A DNA stretch of 64,000 nt. It comes from Streptomyces sp. Q6 (GTDB lineage Bacteria; Actinomycetota; Actinomycetes; Streptomycetales; Streptomycetaceae). The notes below the pieces were generated by a model, which saw nothing but the letters and a program-made list of their open reading frames with translations, searched no databases and was not told the DNA's origin. The translations under genes and the position numbers were made by a program. Shown piece by piece: positions 7,663 through 16,155 of this stretch. Where the stretch lies: NCBI RefSeq assembly GCF_036967205.1, contig NZ_CP146022.1, positions 6,820,001 to 6,884,000 on the forward strand, given 5' to 3'. Every line of letters starts with the position of its first letter. The first letter of the stretch is position 1.

Positions 7663-8052
7663 TCAGTCGGCCGCTTCCTCGTCGGCACGGCGCAGCAGGT
7701 CGCGCATCACCTGCTCGTCACCCACGGACAAGGACGTGACGAAACTGGCCAGCACGGCCTCCCGGTCCGGCTCGGCGTCCAGCACCCTGCGCATCTTCAG
7801 AGCGGCGAGACCGGCTTCGTCGGAGATGGCTGTCCACACGAACGAGCGACCCTCCCGGCCGCGGGAGACCGCGTCCTTGGAGTGCAGCCGGCCCAGGATC
7901 GTGAGCACCGTGGTGTGGGCGAGATCGCCGCCGAGCCGGTCACGCACCCAGCCGGCGGTCCGCGGGGCGTCCGCGGTCCGCAGCACGGCCAGGACCTGTG
8001 CCTCCAGCTCGCCCTGGGCGCGTCGATGGGATCGATGGCGTGGATCCGGCAC
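7663..8052 (-). CDS. BlaI/MecI/CopY-family repressor
   Basis: A 129-residue winged-helix repressor. The helix-turn-helix region reads VRDRLGGDLAHTTVLTILGRLHSKD, followed by the wing (VSRGREGRSFVWTAI) and a C-terminal dimerisation and cleavage region. The GTG start has GGAG four bases upstream. An ATG four codons earlier (8064) lacks a ribosome binding site. It is paired with the M56 peptidase immediately downstream, the standard BlaI-BlaR arrangement, so it probably autoregulates this pair. Confidence 0.85.
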   Translation of the reverse strand: MPDPRHRSHRRAQGELEAQVLAVLRTADAPRTAGWVRDRLGGDLAHTTVLTILGRLHSKDAVSRGREGRSFVWTAISDEAGLAALKMRRVLDAEPDREAVLASFVTSLSVGDEQVMRDLLRRADEEAAD

Positions 8053-8200
8053 GGTGCTCCTCATGCTCGGTGCGGTAGTGGGTCTGCCATCATCGCCGCT
8101 CGGGCCCAGGAGGTCACGCGTACACCGGTGCCGGGCCCCTATCGGCTCGTGCGGAGGACGGGCGGGTTCCCGTTCCGGGAACGCGAGTGGAACTGCGCCG

Positions 8201-8488
8201 CTACGACGAGGACGGGGGCAGTACGAACCTGAAGGCGCCCTGGCCGGTGCCGAGTTGGAGCCAGAGGTGGCCGGGCTGGGTGACGACGCGGAGGGCGAGC
8301 TGCGCGCAGCCGGGGCAGCGGCCGGTGAGGCCGGGTTCGGGGCCGTAGACGTGCAGTTCACCGACCGAGGACGGGGTGCGGCACTCCGGGCACCACCAGC
8401 GCGCCGTGGTGGGGTCGAGCGCGAAGACCTGGGAGAGCGGCCCCGCCAGGCAGTTGCCGTCGAGGTGGAGTGGAGGTCGCTGGTTCAT
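8201..8488 (-). CDS. DUF6510 family zinc-ribbon protein
   Basis: A 95-residue protein starting MNQRPPLHLDGNCLAG. Two Cys pairs, CPEC at about 38-41 and CPGC at about 64-67, suggest a zinc ribbon. The family matches my recollection of DUF6510. It is the last gene of a four-gene minus-strand group with the FNR-type reductase and the sulfite-oxidase-like enzyme, 54 bp after the reductase. Function is unknown; an assembly or redox accessory role is only an inference from context. Confidence 0.7.
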   Translation of the reverse strand: MNQRPPLHLDGNCLAGPLSQVFALDPTTARWWCPECRTPSSVGELHVYGPEPGLTGRCPGCAQLALRVVTQPGHLWLQLGTGQGAFRFVLPPSSS

Positions 8489-8542
8489 GGTGGTTTCCCT
8501 CGTGTCGCGGGTGGAGAGGGGAGGCCGCACGGCTGGTCAGGG

Positions 8543-9280
8543 TCAGCCGAACCGTTCGGTCCGGATGGTGTCCGGCGGGTGCCCGAGGGACTGGAGGAGG
8601 TCGGCGGCGCGCTCGACGAAGCCGGTCGGGCCGCAGACGTAGCAGCGAGTGTCCGGTGACGCGGGCAGACCGTTGAGGTCGTCCGGTGTGATGCGGTGCG
8701 CCGGACGGCCCGCACCTGCGGGTGCCCGGCGCGTGTAGAGGACGCGGATGTCCTCACCGCCGACCGGGTCGGCGAGCTCCTTCGCGTACCAGAGGTTGTC
8801 CGGGCCACGGACGGAACAGAGCAGCGCGCACGGGTCGCCGTCGGGACCGGCCGCGCGCCGCGCGCGGAGCATCGCCATGAGAGGGACGATGCCGCAACCG
8901 CCGGCGACGAGAAGCAGCGGACCCCGGTCCTGAGGCGTCCACACGAACCATCCGCCCAGCGGCCCCTTGACCTCGACCTCGGCATCGAGGGGCAGGACGT
9001 CGTTCAGATAAGGGGACACCTCGCCGTCGGGCGCGCTCTGGACGCCCAGTTCGACGGTGTCGCCGTCGGCGGGCGCCGCCAGGGAGTAGCTGCGGACGGC
9101 CTGGTAGCCGTCGTCGGCGGTCAGCCGCACGTCGAGGTGCTGGCCCGGCCGGTGCCCCGGCCAGCCGGGCACATGGAAGCGGAGCGTGCGACCGGTCGCC
9201 GTCTGGTCCTCCCGCGCGGTCAGCCTGGCCCGGCGCCAGCCTCCCTTCGGGGCGTCGCGGTGGACGACAGGGGTGGTCAC
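8543..9280 (-). CDS. Ferredoxin-NADP reductase-like flavoprotein
   Basis: A 245-residue FNR-superfamily oxidoreductase. The N-terminal beta-barrel has the FAD motif RSYSLA and a GPLGGWFVW segment. The NAD(P) domain has LLVAGGCGIVPLMAML and ends with the family CGP motif (CYVCGPTGFVERAADLL). No iron-sulfur domain is fused. The start overlaps the upstream stop by four bases (GTGA), so it is translationally coupled to the molybdopterin protein and is its likely electron donor or acceptor. Confidence 0.85.
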   Translation of the reverse strand: MTTPVVHRDAPKGGWRRARLTAREDQTATGRTLRFHVPGWPGHRPGQHLDVRLTADDGYQAVRSYSLAAPADGDTVELGVQSAPDGEVSPYLNDVLPLDAEVEVKGPLGGWFVWTPQDRGPLLLVAGGCGIVPLMAMLRARRAAGPDGDPCALLCSVRGPDNLWYAKELADPVGGEDIRVLYTRRAPAGAGRPAHRITPDDLNGLPASPDTRCYVCGPTGFVERAADLLQSLGHPPDTIRTERFG

Positions 9281-9882
9281 AGGTCACCCCGGTAGCGCTG
9301 CTCACGCCAGGGGTCGCCGTAGTCGTGGTAGCCGCCCCGCTCCCAGAACCCCGGCTCGTTGTCGGTCGTGAAGCGCAGGCCCTTGACCCACTTGGCCGAC
9401 TTCCAGAAGTACAGGTGCGGGATCAGCAGCCGCGCGGGGCCGCCGTGGTCCGGCGCCAGCGGATAGCCGTCGAAGGAGTGGACGAGCCAGGCCCGGCCAC
9501 CGGTGATGTCGGCGCGGGGCAGGTTGGTGGTGTAGCCGTCGAAGGACTCCGCGACGACGAAGTCGGCGGAGGTCGGGACCTCGTCGGTCAGGACATCGAG
9601 GGAGACGCCCTGCCATCGGGTGTCGAACTTGGACCAGCGCGTCACGCAGTGGATGTCGACGACCGGCTGTTCCTGCGGCAGCGCCGTCATCTCCTCCCAC
9701 GTCCAGCTCCGGCTCGCACCGGTCTCACCGGTGACGGTGAAGGACCAGCGCTCCGTGGGCAGGTGCGGGGTCGGACCGGCCGAGAGCACGGGGAAGGACT
9801 CCGTGGGGTACTGGCCCGGCGGCAGGCGATCCACGAGGCTGCGGCTGCCGCGTCCATGGAAGCCGGGCGACAGACTGGCCAT
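9277..9882 (-). CDS. Sulfite-oxidase-like molybdopterin oxidoreductase
   Basis: A 201-residue protein of the sulfite oxidase-like molybdenum-cofactor fold (YuiH/MsrP type). The conserved Cys that ligands molybdenum is in the segment VVDIHCVTRWSKFDTRWQG. Further family segments are SFDGYTTNLP and DHGGPARLLIPHLYFWKSAKW. There is no Tat signal, so it is predicted to be cytoplasmic, unlike MsrP. Its partner is the coupled FNR-type reductase. The physiological substrate is unknown; reduction of oxidised small molecules or sulfoxides is plausible from the family. Confidence 0.85.
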   Translation of the reverse strand: MASLSPGFHGRGSRSLVDRLPPGQYPTESFPVLSAGPTPHLPTERWSFTVTGETGASRSWTWEEMTALPQEQPVVDIHCVTRWSKFDTRWQGVSLDVLTDEVPTSADFVVAESFDGYTTNLPRADITGGRAWLVHSFDGYPLAPDHGGPARLLIPHLYFWKSAKWVKGLRFTTDNEPGFWERGGYHDYGDPWREQRYRGDL

Positions 9883-9886
9883 GGGA

Positions 9887-10048
9887 CTACTCCTCCCGTT
9901 CGAATTCGGCCTCCGCCCGCTCGTCGTCCAGGCCGGACTGAGCGTGGGCGTAGAGGTCGCTGACGAACTGCCGGGCGCTGTCCTGGGAGATCCCGGGACC
10001 GAGGGCCGGCAGGCGCCGGGTCCACGCGTCGTGGGGATCGTCGGTCAT
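9887..10048 (-). CDS. Small acidic protein, first gene of redox operon
   Basis: A 53-residue protein (MTDDPHDAWTRRLPALGPGI at the start, ending AEAEFEREE). AAGGAG lies six bases before the ATG, strong support for translation. It ends four bases before the sulfite-oxidase-like gene and is therefore the first gene of that operon. It is acidic, has no cysteines and no membrane segment. No family is recognised. Confidence 0.65.
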   Translation of the reverse strand: MTDDPHDAWTRRLPALGPGISQDSARQFVSDLYAHAQSGLDDERAEAEFEREE

Positions 10049-10449
10049 GGCATCTCCTTGGCGTCTTCTGACGTCGGCTTCTTCTGACCTCGCCCCCGGC
10101 CTCGCGGAGCTCGTCGGAGTGCTTCCATCCGTACTCCACTGTGTGCGGACGCCTCGCGACGAGGCCCACCCCCTCCGAAGCCTCGAATCCATGTTCCCTG
10201 CCACGGGCGACGGCGCAAGCGGGCGCCGCTGGTTCGGCTTCGGAACCGACGGTGAGGGCAGGGCGACGTGGTGGGTGGGGGCGCGTCAGGACTTCAGGAA
10301 CAAGATCGATACGCAGCCTGGGGCACGGCCCGCAGCCGAACTCACGCTGAGACGCTCAGCCGGACCGTGCCTTGTCACCGGTGCCGCCACCCGTTTGACT
10401 TTGCTCAGGCGCCGGCCCGTCGAGCGGCGCCGGGGGAGGCGACCGGCAG
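10049..10449. other. Divergent intergenic region
   Basis: About 400 bp between the redox operon and the AraC gene, so it holds both promoters. I see a small perfect repeat CTGAG-ACG-CTCAG near 10345 but no reading frame with a ribosome binding site and no recognisable RNA. Confidence 0.4.
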
Positions 10450-11439
10450 ATGTTGATCGACAGCACGGTCATGGCGCCTGGCGAGCGGGCGGAGGCGATT
10501 CGCGAGGTGATCTGGAGCAGCGTGGTGCGGGTGGAGATCACCCATCAGCCCGACCCACGGCTCATCCGCACCGCAGGGGTGATCAGCCGTGTCGGGCCGT
10601 TGACCGTCTGCTCGGTGCGTGCCAACGCCACCATCGTGAGGCGGACTCCCGTACTTGCCCGGGACGACATGGAGCCGAGCGTGTTCGTCGGGCTGCAGGT
10701 CACCGGAAGCAGCGTGGTCGTGCAGGACGGCAGGGAGGCCGTGCTGCGGCCCGGCGATCTGGCGCTGTACGACACCACCCGCCCCTACACGCTTCTGAAC
10801 AGGGACGGTATCCATCAGCACTACTTCCGGATCCCGCGCGCCGAACTCGCGCTCCCGGAAGGGCTGTTGAAGCTGGCGACCGCGGTGCCGTTCAGTCGCC
10901 GGGACCCGCTGGCCGACCTCACCGCCACGTGTCTGCGGCGAATCGCCCGCCGGCAGGCGGGGCCCGCGCCGTCTCCCGCCCACGACTTGGAGGCGGCGGG
11001 CAGGCCGGGCATTGAGATGCTGCGTGCTCTCGTCGCGGCCCGGCTCGGTGAGCAGCGCACGGCTTTCCAGGCCGCGGACGAGACCCTGTGTCTGCGGGTC
11101 ATGGACCATGTCCGGGCCCACCTCGGTGACCACGACCTGACGCCGGCTCGCGTCGCCGCCCACCACCACGTCTCGCTGCGCCAGCTGTACAAGGTCCTGT
11201 CCCGAAACGGTGTGCACCTGGGCGAGTGGATCCGGTCGCAGCGCCTCGAACGCTGTCGGGCGGAACTCGCCTCCGCCTCGGCACAGCACAGGTCGATCGC
11301 CGCGATCGGGTACCGGTGGGGCTTCCCGAACGCCGCCCACTTCAGTCGTGCCTTCAGGACGGCCTTCGGGATCACCCCCAGCGACTGGCGCGCGCTGCAC
11401 GCCGGCAGCGCTGGGAGCCAGGGCGTTTTCGGCCCGTGA
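10450..11439 (+). CDS. AraC-family regulator with AraC_binding_2-type sensor
   Basis: A 329-residue regulator. Residues about 30-190 form a cupin-like effector domain (VFVGLQVTGSSVVVQDGREA and LRPGDLALYDTTRPY). Residues about 220-320 are two helix-turn-helix motifs (VAAHHHVSLRQLYKVL and IAAIGYRWGFPNAAHFSRAF). The ATG follows GGGAGG by ten bases. It points toward the convergent alpha/beta hydrolase, a likely target. A second AraC of the same type lies at 14.4-15.5 kb. Confidence 0.85.
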   Translation: MLIDSTVMAPGERAEAIREVIWSSVVRVEITHQPDPRLIRTAGVISRVGPLTVCSVRANATIVRRTPVLARDDMEPSVFVGLQVTGSSVVVQDGREAVLRPGDLALYDTTRPYTLLNRDGIHQHYFRIPRAELALPEGLLKLATAVPFSRRDPLADLTATCLRRIARRQAGPAPSPAHDLEAAGRPGIEMLRALVAARLGEQRTAFQAADETLCLRVMDHVRAHLGDHDLTPARVAAHHHVSLRQLYKVLSRNGVHLGEWIRSQRLERCRAELASASAQHRSIAAIGYRWGFPNAAHFSRAFRTAFGITPSDWRALHAGSAGSQGVFGP

Positions 11440-11779
11440 CCGGGGGTGGGCGGGGCGGAGGGCGCCGGTTTCGGCCCCGCCCCGGCGGGCGTGTGCGCGG
11501 GCGGGATCACGTAGCCGCCCGGCGAGCCGGTTCCTGACAGGTGGCCGTGGCCCATGGAGTCCGCCGCTCCGCACGGGAGGCCGATGACGGTGGACAGGCG
11601 GGTGCTGTTGAGAACACCGGCGGCGGACACCGTGGTGGCCGTGCCGACGCGTCCCTGTCGTGCCCAGGCGACCAGGGGTTTCCGGCGGCTCCTTCGAGGG
11701 GGCTCGTCGCGTCGCCCTGGTGTTCACAGACCGGGCCCGCGGTGCGCCGGGGCGGTCCGGGGGTTTGTCGGCCGGGATG
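11440..11779. other. Intergenic region with possible decayed coding sequence
   Basis: About 340 bp between convergent genes. A minus-strand frame near 11500-11630 has protein-like composition (AAGVLNSTRLSTVIGLPC) but no ribosome binding site, and it runs on antisense to the AraC gene. It may be a gene remnant; I cannot assign it. Confidence 0.3.
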
Positions 11780-12661
11780 TCAGGTGGTGGGGTCGACGAA
11801 ACGGCGGAGGAAGGTGAGCGCGGTGTCGGCGACCTCGTGCCAGCCGCTGTCGATGGTCAGGGAGTGGCCCCGGTCGGGAATCTCGGTGATCTCGGTGACG
11901 GCGTGCTCGTTCTGCGCCTGCTTCTTGTAGGCGGCGTGGGCAATGGCCCAGGGCACGGTGTTGTCCTTCTGCCCCGAGAGGATCAGCAGCGGTCCGCGGT
12001 CGGCCGCGTGGGTGTCGACCTTCGCCTCGGTCCAGGGGTTGAGGTTGGCTGCGGCGGCCTGGAAGAGCGGCTCGCCCGGCGCGGCCACCGCGAAGGCGCC
12101 GTACAGCTCCAGGGCCTCCTCCTCGCTGACGGCGTTGGCGAAGGCGTAGCGGAACTGGTCGAAGGTGAGCGGCACGGCCCGGTGGTAGTTGGCCGGGTTG
12201 CCGAGCACGGCGCTCGCGGCCCGCAGGGAGGACAGCGGCAGCGGCAGCACGCCGCGGAAGGGTGCCGGGTCGATCGCCACCGATGCCTGGGAGAGGCCGC
12301 GTCCGGCGGTGATCTGGGTGATCAGCCCGCCGAAGGAGTGGCCGATCACCACGGGTTTGCGGTCCAGGCGGCCGATCAGGTCGCAGAAGTGATCGGCGAC
12401 CTGGCCCACGCTCTTGTTCGCGAACACCTCCGGGTGCGCGTGTGCGTCCTCGACGGTGTCGGGATCGTCGGGCCAGCCCGGCAGGACCGGCGCGAAGCCG
12501 GCCTGCTCGAAGACGGTGGCCCAGCGGTTCCAACTGGTGGGCAGCAGCCACAGGCCGTGGATGAAGACGACGGGGATGCGGCCGGTGGAGTTGGCCGCCT
12601 CTATCTGGGCGAGGTCACGTGCGGAGGCGGAGGCGGAGGCGGGGGCTTCGGGGGAGGACAT
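11780..12661 (-). CDS. Alpha/beta hydrolase
   Basis: A 293-residue serine hydrolase. The oxyanion segment is PVVFIHGLWLLPTSW, the nucleophile elbow is GHSFGG, the acid is probably in LILSGQKDNTVPW, and the catalytic His is in DRGHSLTID. The N-terminus has a short Ala/Ser-rich leader without a clear signal peptide. This matches general alpha/beta hydrolases of the esterase or haloperoxidase type; the substrate is unknown. It faces the AraC gene and is followed upstream by a decayed region. Confidence 0.85.
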   Translation of the reverse strand: MSSPEAPASASASARDLAQIEAANSTGRIPVVFIHGLWLLPTSWNRWATVFEQAGFAPVLPGWPDDPDTVEDAHAHPEVFANKSVGQVADHFCDLIGRLDRKPVVIGHSFGGLITQITAGRGLSQASVAIDPAPFRGVLPLPLSSLRAASAVLGNPANYHRAVPLTFDQFRYAFANAVSEEEALELYGAFAVAAPGEPLFQAAAANLNPWTEAKVDTHAADRGPLLILSGQKDNTVPWAIAHAAYKKQAQNEHAVTEITEIPDRGHSLTIDSGWHEVADTALTFLRRFVDPTT

Positions 12662-12719
12662 GGACAGCTCCTTGAGGTGGTGCAGGACAGGGATTGACGG
12701 TGTGGGCGGTGGAGCGGAT

Positions 12720-13137
12720 CAGGTCGGTGACGGCGTCGGGCCTGCTGTGCGTCGGGAGGTGGGAGGAGCCCACCGCAGCCCCCGCACGTAGCGGAGACCA
12801 TCCCGGACGACGTGCAGGTGTGGGTCGTTGAGGCTGGGGACCACTCGACAACCCTGCTGCGCCGCTGCCGCGGGCAACGACCTCGGCGTCGACGCCGAGG
12901 GCGGTGAACTTGCCCACGCGGACGGCGTGCTCGGCGCCGTCCGCGAACAGGCCGATCGGGAGGCGGCCCGACGACGGTCGAGGCGGTCGCCACGGTGGAG
13001 AAGCCCAGCGGCGATGGCGAGGCGATGGGCCGCAGGGTGATGCGGGTCCTGTCGCGCAGGGCGCCCTCGTGGTGGCGGCCTCCGTCGGGCCGGATCAAGG
13101 GACCGGGCCCCTCGGCGCCGGTGTCGCCGATGGCCAT
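12720..13137 (-). pseudogene. Decayed remnants: YaaH-type transporter N-terminus and YtcJ-type amidohydrolase N-terminus
   Basis: Reading leftward, 13137 to about 12970 encodes GALRDRTRITLRPIASP followed by LGFSTVATAS, resembling the N-terminus of GPR1/FUN34/YaaH acetate-uptake transporters. The frame then breaks. A second frame gives VGKFTALGVDAEVVARG, and a third gives RVVPSLNDPHLHVVRDGL. These two together look like the start of a YtcJ-family amidohydrolase (dGkftAvG.daEV and RvVPGLnDsHlHvvR). The remnants are too short and too frameshifted to be functional. Family calls are from motif memory. Confidence 0.45.
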
Positions 13138-13221
13138 GGGGTCTCCTCGGGCGGGGGAACAGCCGCGCTTCGGCCGCCAGGACCCGCCCCGCGGCAGGTG
13201 CCCACCCGCCGGCCGCCACGG

Positions 13222-14190
13222 TCAGCGGGCGGCGAGGGCCTTGCGCAGGGTGGCGATGGCCAGCGTGATGGCCACCTCCGCGCCCTGGGTGCCGCGCAGC
13301 GCGTTCAGCAGGACAAAGTCGTGGATGACACCCTGGACGCGGATGGCCGTCACCTCGACACCGGCCTCCCGCAGCCTGGCGGCGTACGCCTCGCCCTCGT
13401 CGCGCAGCACGTCGGCCTCGGCGGTGATCACCAGCGCCGGGGGAAGGCCGCTGAGCTGTTCGACAGAGGCCCGCAGCGGGGAGGCGGTGATCTCTCTGCG
13501 CCGGTTTTCGTCGGTGGTGTACTGGTCCCAGAACCACTGCATGCCGTCGCGCCGCAGGAAGTAGCCTTCGGCGAACTGCCGGTAGGAGTCGGTGTCGAAA
13601 CGGGCGTCGGTCACCGGGTAGAAGAGCACCTGGTGGGCAAGGGTGAGGCCGCCGCGTTCCTTCGCGAGCAAGGTCAGTACGGCGCTCATGTTGCCGCCCA
13701 CGGAGTCGCCGGCGACCGCGATCCTGCTGGCGTCCAACCCGTGTGTGGCACCGTCGGTGACGACCCAGCGGGCCACGGTCCACACCTGCTCGACGGCCAC
13801 CGGGTAGCGGTGCTCCGGGGAGAGGTCGTACTCGGGGAAGACCACGGCGGCACCGGTGCCGACCGCCAGTTCACGCACCAGCCGGTCGTGGGTACGGGCG
13901 CTGCCGAAGACCCAGCCCGCGCCGTGCACGAAGACGACCACGGGCAGGTCGCCTCGGGCGCCGGCGGGCCGCACGATCCGTGCCCGCACCTCGCCGGTCG
14001 GGCCGCCAGGAACGCTCACCCACTCCTCATCGGCCGCGGGCAGGTCCACGTCGCCGGACTGAACCTCCTCGACGGCCTTGCGGCCCTCGTCCGGAGACAG
14101 CTGGAACAGGAACGGCGGTGTGCCGGTCGCCGCGGCGAAGGCGGCGGCCTGGGGTTCCAGAACCGGCGCGACAAATGCGTGGTCAGTCAC
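13222..14190 (-). CDS. HSL-family alpha/beta hydrolase (esterase/lipase)
   Basis: A 322-residue hormone-sensitive-lipase-type hydrolase. It has the HGxGW-type oxyanion motif (VFVHGAGWVFG), the nucleophile elbow GDSVGG, the acid in ITAEADVLRDEGEAYA and the His in GVIHDFVLL. The GTG start, with GAGAGG eight bases upstream, is preferred over longer frames. It is divergent from the second AraC gene, which probably controls it. It likely hydrolyses short-chain esters. Confidence 0.85.
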   Translation of the reverse strand: MTDHAFVAPVLEPQAAAFAAATGTPPFLFQLSPDEGRKAVEEVQSGDVDLPAADEEWVSVPGGPTGEVRARIVRPAGARGDLPVVVFVHGAGWVFGSARTHDRLVRELAVGTGAAVVFPEYDLSPEHRYPVAVEQVWTVARWVVTDGATHGLDASRIAVAGDSVGGNMSAVLTLLAKERGGLTLAHQVLFYPVTDARFDTDSYRQFAEGYFLRRDGMQWFWDQYTTDENRRREITASPLRASVEQLSGLPPALVITAEADVLRDEGEAYAARLREAGVEVTAIRVQGVIHDFVLLNALRGTQGAEVAITLAIATLRKALAAR

Positions 14191-14352
14191 GGATCGGGCC
14201 TCTCTGCGTGTCGAGGTGCACGCCGCAGCGGTGAAGCGGCGCACATCCGAAGCTAGAGGTCCGGTGTGCGGGCCGGTTGCCTGTGCGTGCCGGCCTGCTG
14301 CCCCGACACGCAGGGCCGGCTCCTGCCGCGAGGGCACGGGAGGAACAGCCCC

Positions 14353-15465
14353 GTGCACGGGAGAGCAACCGGGCGCCCGGTGTCACCGGGAGGATGGGCG
14401 CCCCCGCACCCCGAGACCGTGCTGGAGGGCTGGTTCGTGTTGCTGCTGGACCTGGAGGACTTCGGGCCGCGCGAGCGGGCGGACGCGTTCCGCCACGCGA
14501 TGACGGCCGATTCCGTGCCGAACGAGATTGTCCACGAGGAGGGCGAGAAGGGGATCAGCGCCCGCATCGAAGGCTGGCGAGTGGGCAGTCTGGACCTCTT
14601 CGACATGCGGAGCTCCGGGCTCGAGGTCCGCCGCACGGCCAGACACGTACGCCACCACCGGGACCGCCCCGTGGTGTCGGTCTCGCTCCAGACCCAGGGC
14701 ATCCACCGGGCCGAACAGGCGGGCACCCGCTCCACTCTCGGCCCGCAGGACATCTGCGTCTTCCACGAACTCGCGCCACGCGTCTACGGCTGGTCCGGAC
14801 GCGGCGCCTCACAGGCCCTCACGGTCGACGCGGAGCACCTCGGCCTGCCGGTGGACACGGTGACACGGGCCTCCGTACGGCTTCGCTCCAGCCCCGTGCA
14901 CGACCTGCTGTTCGGGCACCTGCGGTCGCTCTTCCGGAACCCGGGACGCCTTGAAACGGACCCCGGAGCAGGCGCCCTCGCCAACGCCACCGCCGACCTC
15001 GTACGCGCCCTGCTGACCTCGGCGGCACACGACGAACGGGACCGACGGGTCAGGGAGGCCATGGACAACTCCCTGGCGACCCGGATCATGGCGTACGCGC
15101 GCCGCCACCTCACCGACCCCGACCTCGGGCCGGAACGCATCGCCGCGGCACACGCCGTCTCCAAACGGCAGCTGTACGTCGTGCTCGGACGCGCGGGCAT
15201 CCGACTCGAACAGTGGCTCATCGCCGAGCGACTGGAGGCGTCGTGCCGGCTCCTGGCCTCACCCCGCCACGCCGCGCTGCCCGTCTCCGCGGTCGCGGCC
15301 CGCTGCGGCTTCACCAGCCCCAGCCACTTCACCCGGCGCTTCCGCGCCGCCTACGGGACCACCCCGAGCGAGTGGCGTCGCCTCCGGACCCGTCCCGCCG
15401 ATCAACGATCGATTCAGAGCATGACCGCGGGCCTGACGGGGCGACGTACGGTTCGAGAGGGCTGA
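14353..15465 (+). CDS. AraC-family regulator with AraC_binding_2-type sensor
   Basis: A 370-residue regulator from a GTG with GGAGG upstream; starts further upstream or at a later GTG are possible. The sensor part includes TARHVRHHRDRPVVSVSLQT and LGPQDICVFHE. The C-terminal 100 residues hold two helix-turn-helix units (IAAAHAVSKRQLYVVLG and VAARCGFTSPSHFTRRFR). It is divergent from the HSL-type hydrolase. The same domain layout as the regulator at 10.4 kb suggests two related esterase control units. Confidence 0.8.
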   Translation: MHGRATGRPVSPGGWAPPHPETVLEGWFVLLLDLEDFGPRERADAFRHAMTADSVPNEIVHEEGEKGISARIEGWRVGSLDLFDMRSSGLEVRRTARHVRHHRDRPVVSVSLQTQGIHRAEQAGTRSTLGPQDICVFHELAPRVYGWSGRGASQALTVDAEHLGLPVDTVTRASVRLRSSPVHDLLFGHLRSLFRNPGRLETDPGAGALANATADLVRALLTSAAHDERDRRVREAMDNSLATRIMAYARRHLTDPDLGPERIAAAHAVSKRQLYVVLGRAGIRLEQWLIAERLEASCRLLASPRHAALPVSAVAARCGFTSPSHFTRRFRAAYGTTPSEWRRLRTRPADQRSIQSMTAGLTGRRTVREG

Positions 15466-15525
15466 GGCGGCTCTCACCGCTGTCCGGTCACGCGTCGTGG
15501 AGCCGGTCCGTTTCTCGGGCGTGCG

Positions 15526-15710
15526 CTACAGCCAGTCCCGCCGCTTGAAGATGAAGTACAGGCTCACGCACACCACCGCCATCAGCCCGATCGCGAACGG
15601 ATAGCCGAACCCCCACCCCAGCTCCGGCATGTTCTCGAAGTTCATGCCGTAGATCGTCCCCACCAGCGTCGGAGCGAACAGGATCGCCGCCCACGACGAG
15701 ATCTTCTTGA
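15526..15710 (-). pseudogene. Detached 3' end of corA (attL-side copy)
   Basis: The last 185 bp of a corA gene, including its TAG stop, with no 5' part. It aligns without gaps to the 3' end of the intact corA (28189-28373). I count 16 differences by eye, about 91 percent identity, mostly at third codon positions. The homology ends abruptly after GAGATCTTCTTGA. This is the original chromosomal corA tail displaced when an island inserted. Confidence 0.85.
15698..15710. other. Probable attL core of the island
   Basis: GAGATCTTCTTGA is the last block identical between the two corA tails, and sequence to the right diverges completely. The same 13 bp occurs at 28361-28373, so strand exchange most likely took place within it. 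Confidence 0.7.
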
Positions 15711-16155
15711 AGTCCTCTACCGCACCCCGTTGACCAGGGCATTTGCACTACAGGGGTGCCTTGACCTGGTGTGATGCCTCTTTCTGGGTCTTTCACGCTC
15801 GGTCAGCTCTATGCGGCCGGTTCTCCCCACGCGCTCCCCAGGAAGCTCGATTCTCCCCAGATTCTCCCCAGCGAGCTTGTCTGGTGGGCCGTGCCGGATG
15901 GGCTCGAAGGCCCGTTGCCCGGTCACTCCACGCAACGACCGGGCCCCTATGTTGGTGCCAGTTGGGCTCGCAGGGTGGAGGCGGCTCGACCTGTTCCCGA
16001 TGACGCATCATGTGGAGTGCGTGGCGATTCTCGAGCCGGTGGCTAAGGGGGCCTGAGCTGCGGTTTTGAGTGTGCGCGTTATATGCGGTGTGGGCGTTAC
16101 GGGCCAGTCCTTGACGCCGAAAGACGCTCGTGACGCTCGTTCTGATGGGGCGTCC
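15711..16155. other. Left island flank without a supported gene
   Basis: Contains tandem CTCCCCA-type repeats (15821-15871) and short open frames. One plus-strand frame ending at 16056 (MTHHVECVAILEPVAKGA) has protein-like composition and could be a relic C-terminus. No ribosome binding site or recognisable family was found. Confidence 0.35.
15850..15871. repeat. Candidate integrase arm-site repeat, left
   Basis: Two TTCTCCCCAG units separated by a single A, with further CTCCCCA words at 15824-15840. The same two-unit block occurs near the right end (28103-28123). These blocks lie about 140 and 240 bp from the core, as arm-type sites of tyrosine integrases do. Confidence 0.5.

Noticed and set aside
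7656-8200. BlaI as the proven regulator of the TTCTAC repeats
   Set aside because: The half-site resemblance is loose, spacing differs from known BlaI sites, and no such repeat occurs in front of the blaI-type gene itself.
10340-10356. CTGAG-ACG-CTCAG as an AraC operator
   Set aside because: It is short, single and not repeated near the other AraC gene; chance is likely in this GC-rich DNA.
15771-16046. 91-codon plus-strand frame at the left island end
   Set aside because: No ribosome binding site, it covers the CTCCCCA repeats, and no family resemblance was found.
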